Assembly: GCF_016834455.1 (NCBI RefSeq)
Contig: NZ_CP069213.1
Span: forward strand, 3,821,501-3,885,500
Direction of reading: 5' to 3'
Length of the DNA stretch: 64,000 nucleotides
Origin: Shewanella litorisediminis
GTDB taxonomy: Bacteria; Pseudomonadota; Gammaproteobacteria; Enterobacterales; Shewanellaceae
In this document: positions 1 through 8,702 of the stretch, one piece after another
Layout of the letters: each line of letters starts with the position of its first letter
Position numbering within the stretch: the first letter of the stretch is position 1
Translations under genes and position numbers: made by a program
The notes under the pieces: generated by a model
Database searches by the model: none
Told to the model about the DNA's origin: nothing
What the model saw: the letters and a program-made list of their open reading frames with translations, nothing else

Positions 1-962
1 ACCAGCGCATACTCATTGAGCACTACAGCAAAGTCGACCCTGTTATTACGGAAGTAATCCAGCGCCTCAGACAGGCTCAGGGTATCGGGAATGATGGGGC
101 AGCTTTGCACCAGTGAAGGGTCTTTCAGATTCAGGGCCTGACCGCTGATCACCTTGATGAGCAAATCCTTGGAGTCCACATAACCCTTGATGGCATCCAG
201 CTGACCATCACAGAGCAGAAACTGGCTGTGGGGGTCGGCGGCAATTTTGCGCTTGATGTCTTCCTCGGTGTCGCTTTGCAGGAAGAACACCAGGCTCTCC
301 CGCGGCGTCATGGCAGAAGTCACAGGAACGCTTTGCATTTCAAACACGTTCTCCATCATCTTCTGCTCACCTTTGTCGATAACACCTGCCTCGGCACCGG
401 CATCCATCACAGCATAGATATCATCTTCAGTGATGGCGTCGTTACGCTCCGTGCGGATCCTCAGCATGCGGAACAGGCCATTGGCGAGGCCGTTGAATAC
501 CCACACCAGGGGGCGCAGCAAGGTAATGCAAAGGCCCATGGCGCCCACCAGGGACACGGCAACCCGCTCCGGCATGGCCATGGCGATACGCTTTGGCATC
601 AAGTCTGCCAGCAAAATAAACAGGCTGGTCACCAGCATAAACGACAAGACAAAACTGAATTGACCCAGCCACTTAGCCGGCACTATGCCATCCAGCATCG
701 CCATGATGTGGGGCGTAAAGGCCGACTCACCCACAATACCGCCCATGATAGCCACGGCATTGAGGCCTATCTGCACCACGGTAAAGAAACTGCCGGGATG
801 AGCCTGTAACTCCAGTACTTTGCGAGCCCGTTCATTGCCCTCATCGGCCAACTGTCGCAGGCGAATTTTACGGGCAGCCGCCAGGGCAATTTCTGACATG
901 GAAAAAAAACAGCTGATGCCAATAAGCATCAGAATAATCAAACTATTTTCAAAGAAACTCAT
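1..962 (-). CDS. paeA: YtfL/PaeA-like DUF21-CBS membrane protein (partial, 3' end outside window)
   Basis: This frame runs off the left edge, so only about 320 N-terminal residues are present. It begins MSFFENSLIILMLIG and continues with FFSMSEIALAAARK, FFTVVQIGLNAVAI and LADLMPKRIAMA, which are hallmarks of the DUF21 (CNNM) transmembrane domain over roughly residues 1-190. CBS-type sequence follows, including MTPRESLVFF and the DSKDLL segment near the edge. The match to E. coli YtfL is close along its whole visible length. YtfL was renamed PaeA because it exports putrescine and cadaverine; older annotation calls such proteins hemolysins or CorC-like. Transport function here is inferred from family. 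The gene is divergent from the solute-binding protein at 1043, sharing an 80-bp intergenic region. Confidence 0.85.
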   Translation of the reverse strand, partial: MSFFENSLIILMLIGISCFFSMSEIALAAARKIRLRQLADEGNERARKVLELQAHPGSFFTVVQIGLNAVAIMGGIVGESAFTPHIMAMLDGIVPAKWLGQFSFVLSFMLVTSLFILLADLMPKRIAMAMPERVAVSLVGAMGLCITLLRPLVWVFNGLANGLFRMLRIRTERNDAITEDDIYAVMDAGAEAGVIDKGEQKMMENVFEMQSVPVTSAMTPRESLVFFLQSDTEEDIKRKIAADPHSQFLLCDGQLDAIKGYVDSKDLLIKVISGQALNLKDPSLVQSCPIIPDTLSLSEALDYFRNNRVDFAVVLNEYAL

Positions 963-1003
963 CTTTCAATCCGTCCTGCAACTGAGGCAATACGCAGATA
1001 TCT

Positions 1004-1012
1004 TGCTATACT
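1004..1012 (+). promoter_or_regulatory. Possible extended -10 promoter for the 1043 gene
   Basis: TGCTATACT matches an extended -10 element (TGnTATAAT) and lies about 31 bp upstream of the ATG at 1043. No convincing -35 box is visible, as is common for extended -10 promoters. This is a sequence match only. Confidence 0.35.
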
Positions 1013-1042
1013 CAGGGATGCGGCTAAAGCCGGAGGGGAGCT

Positions 1043-1846
1043 ATGTTTAAGCTATTATATACACTCGTGTTTTGCAGCTTTGTGACCCTGTTCTCGACCG
1101 CAGTCAATGCCCAGAACGAGTCCCCCTTGGTGTTTTGTGTTGAATCCACGGAATTTCCACCCTTCAACTACTTTGTCCGGGACGGAAAACATAAGACAGA
1201 GACCCTTGCCGGTTACGACATTGAGGTGCTCAAACACGTTTTTGAAGATATTCCCTATGAAGTGATAGCCCTACCCTGGCGGCGCTGCCTGATGTCGCTG
1301 ACGACAGGGGCCGTGGACGCTGCCATGAGTGCCTCAATGAATGATCAGCGCCGCAAGGATTATATCTCATCCGCTCCCTATTATTATCTGACACCCGGTT
1401 ATTTTTTTCTGAAACAAAACACTGATGCTCCCCGGGAAGTCGCGGCCGCCGAAGACCTCTGGCAATACGGTGCCCTCTGCGGCCTTGGGGGCCATAACTA
1501 CGCCAACTTTGGACTGGCTGCCGAGAAGGATGTGATGCGAATGGCGAGTTATGAGCAGCTGGCGGAGACCCTGAAAATGGGGCGCTGCCATTTTTATCTG
1601 GACCGTCTGGAACTGGTCGCCCCCAATATGGCCTTGATGGACAACCCACCCTTGCCACCCTTGGAGAAAGGCCTGATTAACGGCGCCGCCGCTGAGCCTT
1701 TTTATGTACTGATTTCCCGCAAAAGTCCAAACAGCGAAAGTCTGAAACGCCTTTTTGATGAGCGCATTGCGGTGCTCAGAGCATCCGGGAAGCTGGCACA
1801 AATCCTGGAACAGGCAACAAAACAAGTGGAACCTGCCACCCGCTAG
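1043..1846 (+). CDS. Periplasmic solute-binding protein, SBP_bac_3 family
   Basis: A 267-residue protein with a signal peptide (hydrophobic segment then AVNAQ near residue 24). The mature part has the type II amino-acid-binding-protein pattern: CVESTEFPPFNYF near the start, GYDIEVLKHVFED, and a second lobe with GRCHFYLDRLE. Such proteins usually bind amino acids or small organic acids in the periplasm. No ABC permease or ATPase lies beside it, so in this genus it may act as a stand-alone binding protein feeding a sensor, which is inference. The start is supported by the purine-rich ribosome site GGAGGGGAG just upstream of ATG 1043. Its ligand cannot be read from the sequence. Confidence 0.8.
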   Translation: MFKLLYTLVFCSFVTLFSTAVNAQNESPLVFCVESTEFPPFNYFVRDGKHKTETLAGYDIEVLKHVFEDIPYEVIALPWRRCLMSLTTGAVDAAMSASMNDQRRKDYISSAPYYYLTPGYFFLKQNTDAPREVAAAEDLWQYGALCGLGGHNYANFGLAAEKDVMRMASYEQLAETLKMGRCHFYLDRLELVAPNMALMDNPPLPPLEKGLINGAAAEPFYVLISRKSPNSESLKRLFDERIAVLRASGKLAQILEQATKQVEPATR

Positions 1847-1932
1847 ACCCTGCGTTCATGCCGCTGCGATATCTGATAGGTACCGGCATGACTGCACCAG
1901 ACCAAAGCCCGCCGCAGAGCGGCAAATCGCAC

Positions 1933-3762
1933 TCAGGAAGAAGAAATCAGTCTCGCCTTTGGGCTGACATCGCCATTGATGACCGCAAGGTTGCGCCCCA
2001 GCTGCTTGGCCCGATACAGGCTTGCATCGGCCTGGCTCAAGGCATCGCGGATATTGCAGCTATCATCCAGAGTGATAGCGCCCAAACTCAGGGTGACTAT
2101 GCCAAAATGCGATCCCCTGTGCTCTATGCCGAGATTTCGCACATATTGCAGCAGCCTGTCGCATAACGCCTCAAGCTCGGATTCGCTCATCACAGGCGCT
2201 ATCAGGGCAAATTCTTCACCACCGATGCGCGCCAGCAGGGCATCATCAGGCAACAGCGTTTGAAGGGCCTGTGCCAGCTTTTTCAGCACATCGTCACCGG
2301 CCACATGGCCATAGGTATCGTTGTAACCTTTGAAAAAGTCCACATCCGCCATCAACAGCACTCCCCCTTGCTCGAGTTGCGTCGATAAGCGCTCAGTAAA
2401 GGGACGCCGGTTGGTGAGGCCAGTCAGCGGGTCAGTTACGGCCTCTCTGGCAAGGTGCATATTGGCGCGCAGCAGTTCCTGTTGCAGCTCAAACATCCTC
2501 GCCTCGTGCCGCTCTCTGAGCCATAACTCATTCAGTGCCGAGGCAAACTGAGTCAATATGTGCGTCTTTTCCGGACTCCAATTCAGTGGGCCTTGCCGAT
2601 TGGCCACCGACAGCACCCCCAGCAGAGTGTCTCCATCGGCAATGGCAAACCCCGCCACCGAGACAATACCCACTTGTTTCATGTAGCGGTATTCCAGCGA
2701 TGATGGGTCCTTCAGGTTTTCAATATCTTCAATGACCAGCGTATGACTCTGCCCAAATTTTTGTTTGAGCAATGGCAGGTTATCTATCACCAACTCACTG
2801 GCGGGGGTATCTGAGTCGTTAGAAGACCAGAAGCTGCGATATCTGGCCTTGCCCTGCTGAAACTCCAGCACACTGACCCGCTCAACCCCCAATAACGCGC
2901 CAAGCTCACGGGTGAAATGGTTCAGCTCTTCGCTGGCATCGGCGCTGCTGGCCGCCAAAAATTGCAGGCTCACCTGGGCCAGCAGGCTGTTGGCACTGGC
3001 AAGCCAGGTCAGCTGGGAGTCCTGGGCGGCCACTGTGTGACTGAGGGCTCTGCCTCTTCTTGCCAGCTGGCGCTGCTGCAGGCGGATAAGGGCAAGATCG
3101 GACCTGAGTCTGTGGTACATCGCCTCCAGCGCCCGGCCCACCGAACCTATTTCATCCTGCTCATTGGCGGGCCAAAAGGGCTTATTGATGCGCTCGCCAT
3201 TGGCCAACCTCACGGTATTGGCAAAGGCCGATAAACGGGCAAGGCGCCTAATCACCAGATGTTTGAGCAGCGACAGAATGACGAAGGCCATGACCAGGGT
3301 TTTAATGCCGTTTCCCAGCACCAGAAACACCATCTGCTGCCACAGCATCCGATAAATTTCACTGTTGCTGAGCACCACCCTGAGCCTCGCAATGGGCTGC
3401 GGCTCAAACAGCACAGGCATTTCAATTCCGGCATTGGGGTTGGTCTGCGCCGAACTGGCGGCATGGCCCGAACGCACAGTAAAACCATCGAGACTGGCCA
3501 GCTCAACAAAGCTGACCGCGGGCAGGCGCGACACCGCCAACACAAGATCATTCAGCAGAGGCCTGTCCGCATCCCACAACGCCTGGGCGATGGACGGCAG
3601 TATCAGCTCGCTGTAACCGCGAATTTCGGCCTTGGCATTGTCCACGGCCCCCAGATAGTTCCACACAAACTGGATAAGCATGGTAACCAGCGCCAGCAGA
3701 GTGCTGACGCCAATGATCATGCCTGTCACCTTACGGCTGATGGAATGTACGCCGGAGCTCAA
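1933..3762 (-). CDS. Membrane-bound diguanylate cyclase (HAMP-GAF-GGDEF)
   Basis: A 609-residue protein with a transmembrane segment near residues 15-37, a periplasmic stretch of about 105 residues, a second transmembrane segment near 146-166, a HAMP-like region to about 222, a GAF-like domain at roughly 270-415 and a C-terminal GGDEF domain from about 440. The domain begins with DPLTGLTNRR and carries an intact GGEEF active-site motif (ARIGGEEFALI), so it should make cyclic di-GMP. The start is TTG at 3762 with AAGGTG five bases upstream. It follows the binding protein at 3805-4818 by 42 bp on the same strand, suggesting that periplasmic ligand binding is passed to this enzyme. That coupling is inference. 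Confidence 0.85.
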   Translation of the reverse strand: MSSGVHSISRKVTGMIIGVSTLLALVTMLIQFVWNYLGAVDNAKAEIRGYSELILPSIAQALWDADRPLLNDLVLAVSRLPAVSFVELASLDGFTVRSGHAASSAQTNPNAGIEMPVLFEPQPIARLRVVLSNSEIYRMLWQQMVFLVLGNGIKTLVMAFVILSLLKHLVIRRLARLSAFANTVRLANGERINKPFWPANEQDEIGSVGRALEAMYHRLRSDLALIRLQQRQLARRGRALSHTVAAQDSQLTWLASANSLLAQVSLQFLAASSADASEELNHFTRELGALLGVERVSVLEFQQGKARYRSFWSSNDSDTPASELVIDNLPLLKQKFGQSHTLVIEDIENLKDPSSLEYRYMKQVGIVSVAGFAIADGDTLLGVLSVANRQGPLNWSPEKTHILTQFASALNELWLRERHEARMFELQQELLRANMHLAREAVTDPLTGLTNRRPFTERLSTQLEQGGVLLMADVDFFKGYNDTYGHVAGDDVLKKLAQALQTLLPDDALLARIGGEEFALIAPVMSESELEALCDRLLQYVRNLGIEHRGSHFGIVTLSLGAITLDDSCNIRDALSQADASLYRAKQLGRNLAVINGDVSPKARLISSS

Positions 3763-3804
3763 CAGTTCACCTTCATTCGAGTTAGATTGACACGGGAAAA
3801 CCCA

Positions 3805-4818
3805 TCACAGGCTTCCGGGTATCCTTGTGGGGTCGAGCACCAGATCCAAAAGTCCCGCCCAGTCACGCTTTTCCAACGCATCAAACAGCGGCGTGTCCGG
3901 CTCCAGCAATCGGAACAATGAAATATGCACCTCAGGGTACTGGCCGGTGTCCCTGAACTGGCGAATATTCGCCAGGGCAACACCAGCAACCAGAAAATGC
4001 CCGCCGCCCAGGGCATTGATTTCCCCGGCGCGCCTGAGAGCCAGTACCTGGGGTGACGTGTTGATGGTGGACAGCAAGACATCCTTACCCGGTGTAAGTT
4101 GCTTTTCTTTCAGCGCCCGGATAACACCAAAGGCCATATGGTCGTTGGCGGTCCACACCGCATTCAAAGAGGGATAGCGCTGCAACAGCACCTGAGCCTG
4201 CTGATATGCCTTGTCTTCCTGCCACTGACCATAGACGGTTTGCTCCACAGTGACGTCCGACTCAGCCTGAAACACAGCCAAAGCCCCTTGCGTCCGCTCC
4301 ACCGAGGCGGGCGTTGTTTTATCGCCGGAGATCAGCACCAATTGAGCTGGTTGCTGCCCCAGTTTCTTTACCAGTGCCGTCGCCGTCAGAGTGCCAACGT
4401 CCTGATTATCTGGGACAACCGCCGGCAATAAGTAGGTGCGCCAATGTGGATCCTTAAGCAGGTTTTGGCGCTCTTCGAGACTGATATCATTGAGGATGAA
4501 CTGGATATATACGGGTTTGCGGTAAAAGGCGTCGAGCATCCGAAGACCGCCGTGCTTTTCGTTAACCATCAGCACAAATGCCGGAAGTGTCGCACGCCCA
4601 GCTACTTCCGTGGCCTGACGTATCATATGGAAGTGGTTGCGGTCCGAGTGCAGGGTCTCGACTTGCATGTCCAACCGGGCGGCGCTGGCCTCGAGCAAGC
4701 TATCAACATCGCCCCAAAAACTTTCGCTGCTGTATCCCGGATTCAGAAACAACACTGGCGTTTTTGCATAAGAAGGGGAAAAAATCAGCCAGAACCCCAA
4801 GATAAACAACAGCCGCAT
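3805..4818 (-). CDS. Periplasmic binding protein, sugar-binding (type I) fold
   Basis: A 337-residue protein with a signal peptide (MRLLFILGFWLIFSPSYAK). The body resembles the RbsB/LuxP-type periplasmic-binding fold: LVLISGDKTTPASVERTQGA, then NAVWTANDHMAFGVIRALKE, which is the typical second-lobe signature. No sugar permease is adjacent; instead a diguanylate cyclase follows 42 bp downstream on the same strand. ATG 4818 is preferred over the upstream GTG 4824 because AAGG sits seven bases before it. A LuxP/LuxQ-like role, with the loaded binding protein signalling to the cyclase's periplasmic domain, is plausible but not shown by sequence alone. Confidence 0.8.
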   Translation of the reverse strand: MRLLFILGFWLIFSPSYAKTPVLFLNPGYSSESFWGDVDSLLEASAARLDMQVETLHSDRNHFHMIRQATEVAGRATLPAFVLMVNEKHGGLRMLDAFYRKPVYIQFILNDISLEERQNLLKDPHWRTYLLPAVVPDNQDVGTLTATALVKKLGQQPAQLVLISGDKTTPASVERTQGALAVFQAESDVTVEQTVYGQWQEDKAYQQAQVLLQRYPSLNAVWTANDHMAFGVIRALKEKQLTPGKDVLLSTINTSPQVLALRRAGEINALGGGHFLVAGVALANIRQFRDTGQYPEVHISLFRLLEPDTPLFDALEKRDWAGLLDLVLDPTRIPGSL

Positions 4819-5037
4819 GAGCACACCTTAATCTCCCAAGAGCCTTGTATCCGTGCCGGTGGAGCATCTTCCCTGATGATTATTTACAGTCAATTTAACC
4901 ATAAATCTCACATTTGATAACACAATGCAATGTAGCATTTGGTGGCCTTGTCTCTTGGTGAGATAAAACACCATGGGATTACATTTTCCCGACACCTGCT
5001 AAGCTTAGGTCATCTTTGGAACAAAAGGACTTGTCCC

Positions 5038-6564
5038 ATGGCCATTGCCTGTGTCGCCACCCGTGCCAGCCTGGGGGTTGAAGCCCCGGCGGTTACCGTT
5101 GAAGTCCATCTCGCCAATGGCCTGCCCGCCTTTAATCTGGTTGGCCTGCCGGAGGCCTCGGTCAAAGAGGCCAGAGAGCGGGTACGCAGTGCCCTGGTGA
5201 ACGCCGGGTTCGAGTTCCCCATGCGCCGCATCACAGTGAATCTCGCCCCCGCCGATCTGCCCAAACAGGGTGGCCGTTACGATCTGCCCATCGCCATCGG
5301 CATTCTTGCGGCCTCCGGCCAAATCCCCCTCACCAGTCTTAAAGACCGCGAGTTTGTTGGCGAACTGGCACTGTCGGGAGATATTCGCCATTGTCCGGGT
5401 CTGCTGCCCGTTATTGTGGCGGCTCGCCGGGGTGGTCGCGAACTTATATTGCCGCTCGCCAACCGTGCCGATGCCGAACTGGTGGATTATCCCGCCATTC
5501 GCCTGTGCAGCCAGTTGGTACATCTGGTGGCCTTCCTTCACGGCCAGCAGCCCCTGCCGGGGCTGGAGCAGGGCGCCGAATGGCTCGATGACACGCCAAG
5601 CAGCGCGCTTTGCCTGAGCGACGTGATTGGCCAGTATCAAGCCAAACAGGCACTGGAAATCGCCGCTGCAGGTTCACACAATTTACTGATGCTGGGCCTT
5701 CCCGGCTGCGGTAAAACCATGCTCGCCAGCCGTATCATGGGGCTGCTGCCCCCCTTGGGCTATGACGAAGCCCTCGAGGTCGCGGCGCTGCATTCAGTAG
5801 CAGGGCTCAATATCAAACCCAGCGAGTTCCACCGCCGTCCGTTCAGGTCGCCCCACCACACCTGTTCAGCCATCTCCCTGGTGGGGGGTGGCAGTGTGCC
5901 CAAGCCCGGGGAAATCTCCCTCGCCCACCGGGGCGTGCTGTTTCTCGATGAGCTGGCCGAATTCCCCCGCAAGGTGCTCGACTGTTTGCGCGAACCCATG
6001 GAAACCGGCGAAGTGGTGATTTCACGGGCAGCCGCAAAGCTCACCTTTCTCAGCCGATTTCAATTAGTTGCCGCCATGAACCCCAGCCCCTGCGGCAGCA
6101 TGGGACCAGGCAGCCGCTCAAGCCCTGATCAGATAAACCGCTACCTCGGCAGGCTCTCGGGCCCTTTTCTTGACCGCTTCGATTTGTCCATCGAAGTCCC
6201 CCCTCTGCCACCGGGCACCCTGACTCAGGAAGGCAACAGTGGTGAAACCAGCCAAAGCGTCGCCCAGCGCGTTCACCGCGCCAGGGAACGGCAGCTTGCC
6301 CGGGCAGGCGTACTGAATGCCGAACTCTCGGGCAAGGCACTGAAAAACGCAGGATTTAACAGCACAGACCTCAGTTTTCTTGAGCAGAGTGTCAATCGAC
6401 TTGGGCTGTCGGTACGCAGCTTTCATCGCCTGCAGCGGGTCGCCCGCACCATCGCAGATTTGGAAAACAGCAATACGGTAGAGAGGCGCCATATCGCACA
6501 GGCGCTGGGTTACAGGGCCATGGACAGGCTGCTCGCCAATCTTGGACAGCAACTCGGGCGCTGA
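5038..6564 (+). CDS. comM: YifB/ComM family Mg-chelatase-like AAA+ ATPase
   Basis: A 508-residue protein. The N-terminal ChlI-like domain (residues 1-165) begins MAIACVATRASLGVEAP and contains GLPEASVKEARERVRSA. The AAA+ module has a Walker A motif GLPGCGKTM, a Walker B-like LFLDELAEF and the family motif RPFRSPHHT. A C-terminal Mg-chelatase subdomain ends the protein. ComM is a helicase that helps branch migration during natural transformation in Vibrio and relatives. ATG 5038 is chosen because AAAGGA lies eight bases upstream; a longer frame from 4939 has no such site and lacks family similarity. It is divergent from the binding protein at 3805-4818. Confidence 0.93.
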   Translation: MAIACVATRASLGVEAPAVTVEVHLANGLPAFNLVGLPEASVKEARERVRSALVNAGFEFPMRRITVNLAPADLPKQGGRYDLPIAIGILAASGQIPLTSLKDREFVGELALSGDIRHCPGLLPVIVAARRGGRELILPLANRADAELVDYPAIRLCSQLVHLVAFLHGQQPLPGLEQGAEWLDDTPSSALCLSDVIGQYQAKQALEIAAAGSHNLLMLGLPGCGKTMLASRIMGLLPPLGYDEALEVAALHSVAGLNIKPSEFHRRPFRSPHHTCSAISLVGGGSVPKPGEISLAHRGVLFLDELAEFPRKVLDCLREPMETGEVVISRAAAKLTFLSRFQLVAAMNPSPCGSMGPGSRSSPDQINRYLGRLSGPFLDRFDLSIEVPPLPPGTLTQEGNSGETSQSVAQRVHRARERQLARAGVLNAELSGKALKNAGFNSTDLSFLEQSVNRLGLSVRSFHRLQRVARTIADLENSNTVERRHIAQALGYRAMDRLLANLGQQLGR

Positions 6565-6798
6565 CTCTATCACATCCCATAAAGCAACAAAGGACTGATT
6601 TTTGAGGAATCATCCCTTTGGATTCTGGGTACAGAGCCATAACTATCCCGGATACATTGCAGCGAAATTCAGGCGGGATTCAGATTGATGGACTGGATCC
6701 ACCATTGGATATTGGCCAGGGAGGAGACAACAGTGCACGCAACGCCCTGTGCTTATCGGGCCGATACCAGTGGTCATCGAAGTGCGCTGACAGCGACG

Positions 6799-7662
6799 TC
6801 AGTGGCTTTGTGCGGGGAGCGTATCTGTGGCAGCGTTCAGGTACCTTTGATATAGCGTATCGAGCGTGCCATCCTGGCGCATCTCATACAGCGCCGCCGC
6901 CAAACGCGCCGGCACACTGCCAGCCACAAAACGCTGTGGCTGATTGTCTACACCGACAGGAATTGACGGATCGTAGTCAGGGTTGGGTTCAAGCTCCGCC
7001 CATCGGGAATTTTTGGAAAACCCCAGGCTTGCCCACTCATTCCCCTGATGCAACCGGCGGTGCAATTGCACCTTGGTACTGCGACTCTGTGCCAGAGCGT
7101 ATTCAAGGGGTTCGGCCTCGTACAGATAGGCATCGGCTCGACCTTTTTCAATCATATGAATGGCTTTTTGCAGGTCCATTTCGGCCACGTCTATCCGGGT
7201 AACCCTGGCCTCACCAAAGCCGAGCATCCCCAGATAGTCTGGGTTACCGAGGACATGAAGCATAACCAAGCCATCAAAGTCTTCCGTACGCTCCAATCGC
7301 TTCACCTCTGGGCGGGAAATGGCGTAGTAATTGACCCTGAGACCATTGGCCACGAACTGACAATAGCCCTGTCGGCTATCGCTGAAGGTGAACTGAGGAT
7401 AAAAGTCCACACTGCCATCCATCAATCCCTTGATAACCCTGACCTTGGGCAAGCGAACTATCTGAAGCGACACCCCAATACGCCGTGCCGCCTCGAGGTA
7501 CATGTCTTCAAACAGCCCGTGATTATCGGGCGCCCTGGCGATAAAGGGCAACTTTTCGGTGGTGCGGTAAGCCATGGTGAGCGTCACCGCATCGCCAGCA
7601 AGAATGGGCAAGCTCAGCACAGGAAGCAAAAGCATCAACAGCAATATAAGTTTGGAGGGCAT
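6799..7662 (-). CDS. Periplasmic solute-binding protein, SBP_bac_3-like
   Basis: A 287-residue protein with a clear signal peptide (MPSKLILLLMLLLPVLSLPILAG). The mature part has LTMAYRTTEKLPFIAR, the FEDMYLEAARRIGVSL segment typical of amino-acid-type binding proteins, and ends with a helical ALYEMRQDGTLDTLYQRY motif shared by this family. It lies last in a same-strand run after the kinase and the aspartyl-protease-like lipoprotein, 76 bp from the latter, with no transporter nearby. Its ligand is unknown. The Shine-Dalgarno match is weak. The 234 bp between comM and this gene hold only an imperfect 11-bp inverted repeat (6589-6619). Confidence 0.78.
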   Translation of the reverse strand: MPSKLILLLMLLLPVLSLPILAGDAVTLTMAYRTTEKLPFIARAPDNHGLFEDMYLEAARRIGVSLQIVRLPKVRVIKGLMDGSVDFYPQFTFSDSRQGYCQFVANGLRVNYYAISRPEVKRLERTEDFDGLVMLHVLGNPDYLGMLGFGEARVTRIDVAEMDLQKAIHMIEKGRADAYLYEAEPLEYALAQSRSTKVQLHRRLHQGNEWASLGFSKNSRWAELEPNPDYDPSIPVGVDNQPQRFVAGSVPARLAAALYEMRQDGTLDTLYQRYLNAATDTLPAQSH

Positions 7663-7738
7663 AAAACCAATCAGGACGAAAATGCCATGAACGAAGTGTT
7701 ACCCATGTCCCCTCACTATGCCATCGCCTGTTGCGTCT

Positions 7739-8641
7739 TCAGCCGAAAAAGAACTGCTGCCTGTGGTAGTCGATGACCAGCCTACCCTTGGAAAACTGCG
7801 CAAGACCAAGCAATAAAAAGGGTTTTTCAGCATACCCCAGCTGATTGAACACATGCAGGTCCGCCTGATACATGCCGGGGTCAGTGACTTGATGCGATCC
7901 CAATTGGTACTGCACATTGGCCAGCCCCAGCCGCGACTGAGTGGCGCCTGACAACCCCTGGGTACTGTCGCTCTCCAACTGCTCAACGTTCTGCAGCAGG
8001 CTTAGCAGCGCCGAGTTCATGTAGCTTTTTGGTGCCCCGGTATCCAGCAGCACATCCACTTCGACGCCCTCAAAAGTCGCCTTGGTCCAAATAAACTCAT
8101 TACGGATCTCGAAGGGAACTGCCTTGAGTCCACGTGTCCATTCATCCGGGCAGGCAGAGTCTGCCAGCATCAATGCGCCCTGACCAAGATTGGCTGCCAC
8201 ACAGAACTGTGCGAGAAAATTGTGCCCCACAATGCCGGGAACCAGGCCATTACTGAGTGTCAGCTCATCCATGTCCCTGAACAAAAAGTCCAGCTGCTGC
8301 CGCGCATACCCTGCCAGTCGAACCTCTTCCACCTCGGCCTCTTCCAGCTTGATGGCGCCGGTCGCCGTTTGTACTTCGGTAGTCTCAAGGCGAAGGCCCG
8401 CGTCAGTCAGCCTGCTTTTGAGGCTTTCGGGCAATACGCCTTTTTGGGCAGCGGTATCCAGAATCAAGGGATAATCCTCAACGCCATTAATGCCGGCATA
8501 AACGTAGGCGTGGCCCTTGTCGGTAAACTTGAGCGGCAAACTGATGGCCACCGGGGCTGCCGGAGACGGGGTGGGGGATGACAGGCCACAGCCAGCCAGC
8601 AAACAACCTACAACCACTAAAGAAATCAAAGGCTTTTTCAT
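7739..8641 (-). CDS. Retropepsin-like aspartyl protease family lipoprotein
   Basis: A 300-residue protein. ATG 8641 has AAGGA eight bases upstream and gives the lipoprotein signal MKKPLISLVVVGCLLAGC with lipobox LLAGC. Two similar halves each carry an aspartyl-protease-like triplet: LILDTAA near residue 61 and DVLLDTGAPKS in the second half. The second is a canonical DTG; the first is DTA, which may be inactive or atypical. Retropepsin-like proteins of bacteria (clan AA) process or simply bind partners, and substrates are mostly unknown. It starts 61 bp after the kinase stop on the same strand, so it may be a target or partner of that two-component system (inference). Confidence 0.75.
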   Translation of the reverse strand: MKKPLISLVVVGCLLAGCGLSSPTPSPAAPVAISLPLKFTDKGHAYVYAGINGVEDYPLILDTAAQKGVLPESLKSRLTDAGLRLETTEVQTATGAIKLEEAEVEEVRLAGYARQQLDFLFRDMDELTLSNGLVPGIVGHNFLAQFCVAANLGQGALMLADSACPDEWTRGLKAVPFEIRNEFIWTKATFEGVEVDVLLDTGAPKSYMNSALLSLLQNVEQLESDSTQGLSGATQSRLGLANVQYQLGSHQVTDPGMYQADLHVFNQLGYAEKPFLLLGLAQFSKGRLVIDYHRQQFFFG

Positions 8642-8702
8642 TAACTTAGTCCTTAACACTGAGGCGATAGGGCTAAGTTAACAGGGAGTTGTCAAGAAAT
8701 TA

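Noticed and set aside
6618..7202. 194-codon plus-strand frame overlapping the binding-protein gene
   Set aside because: Its first part is intergenic and the rest is antisense to a clear SBP_bac_3 gene; no ribosome site.
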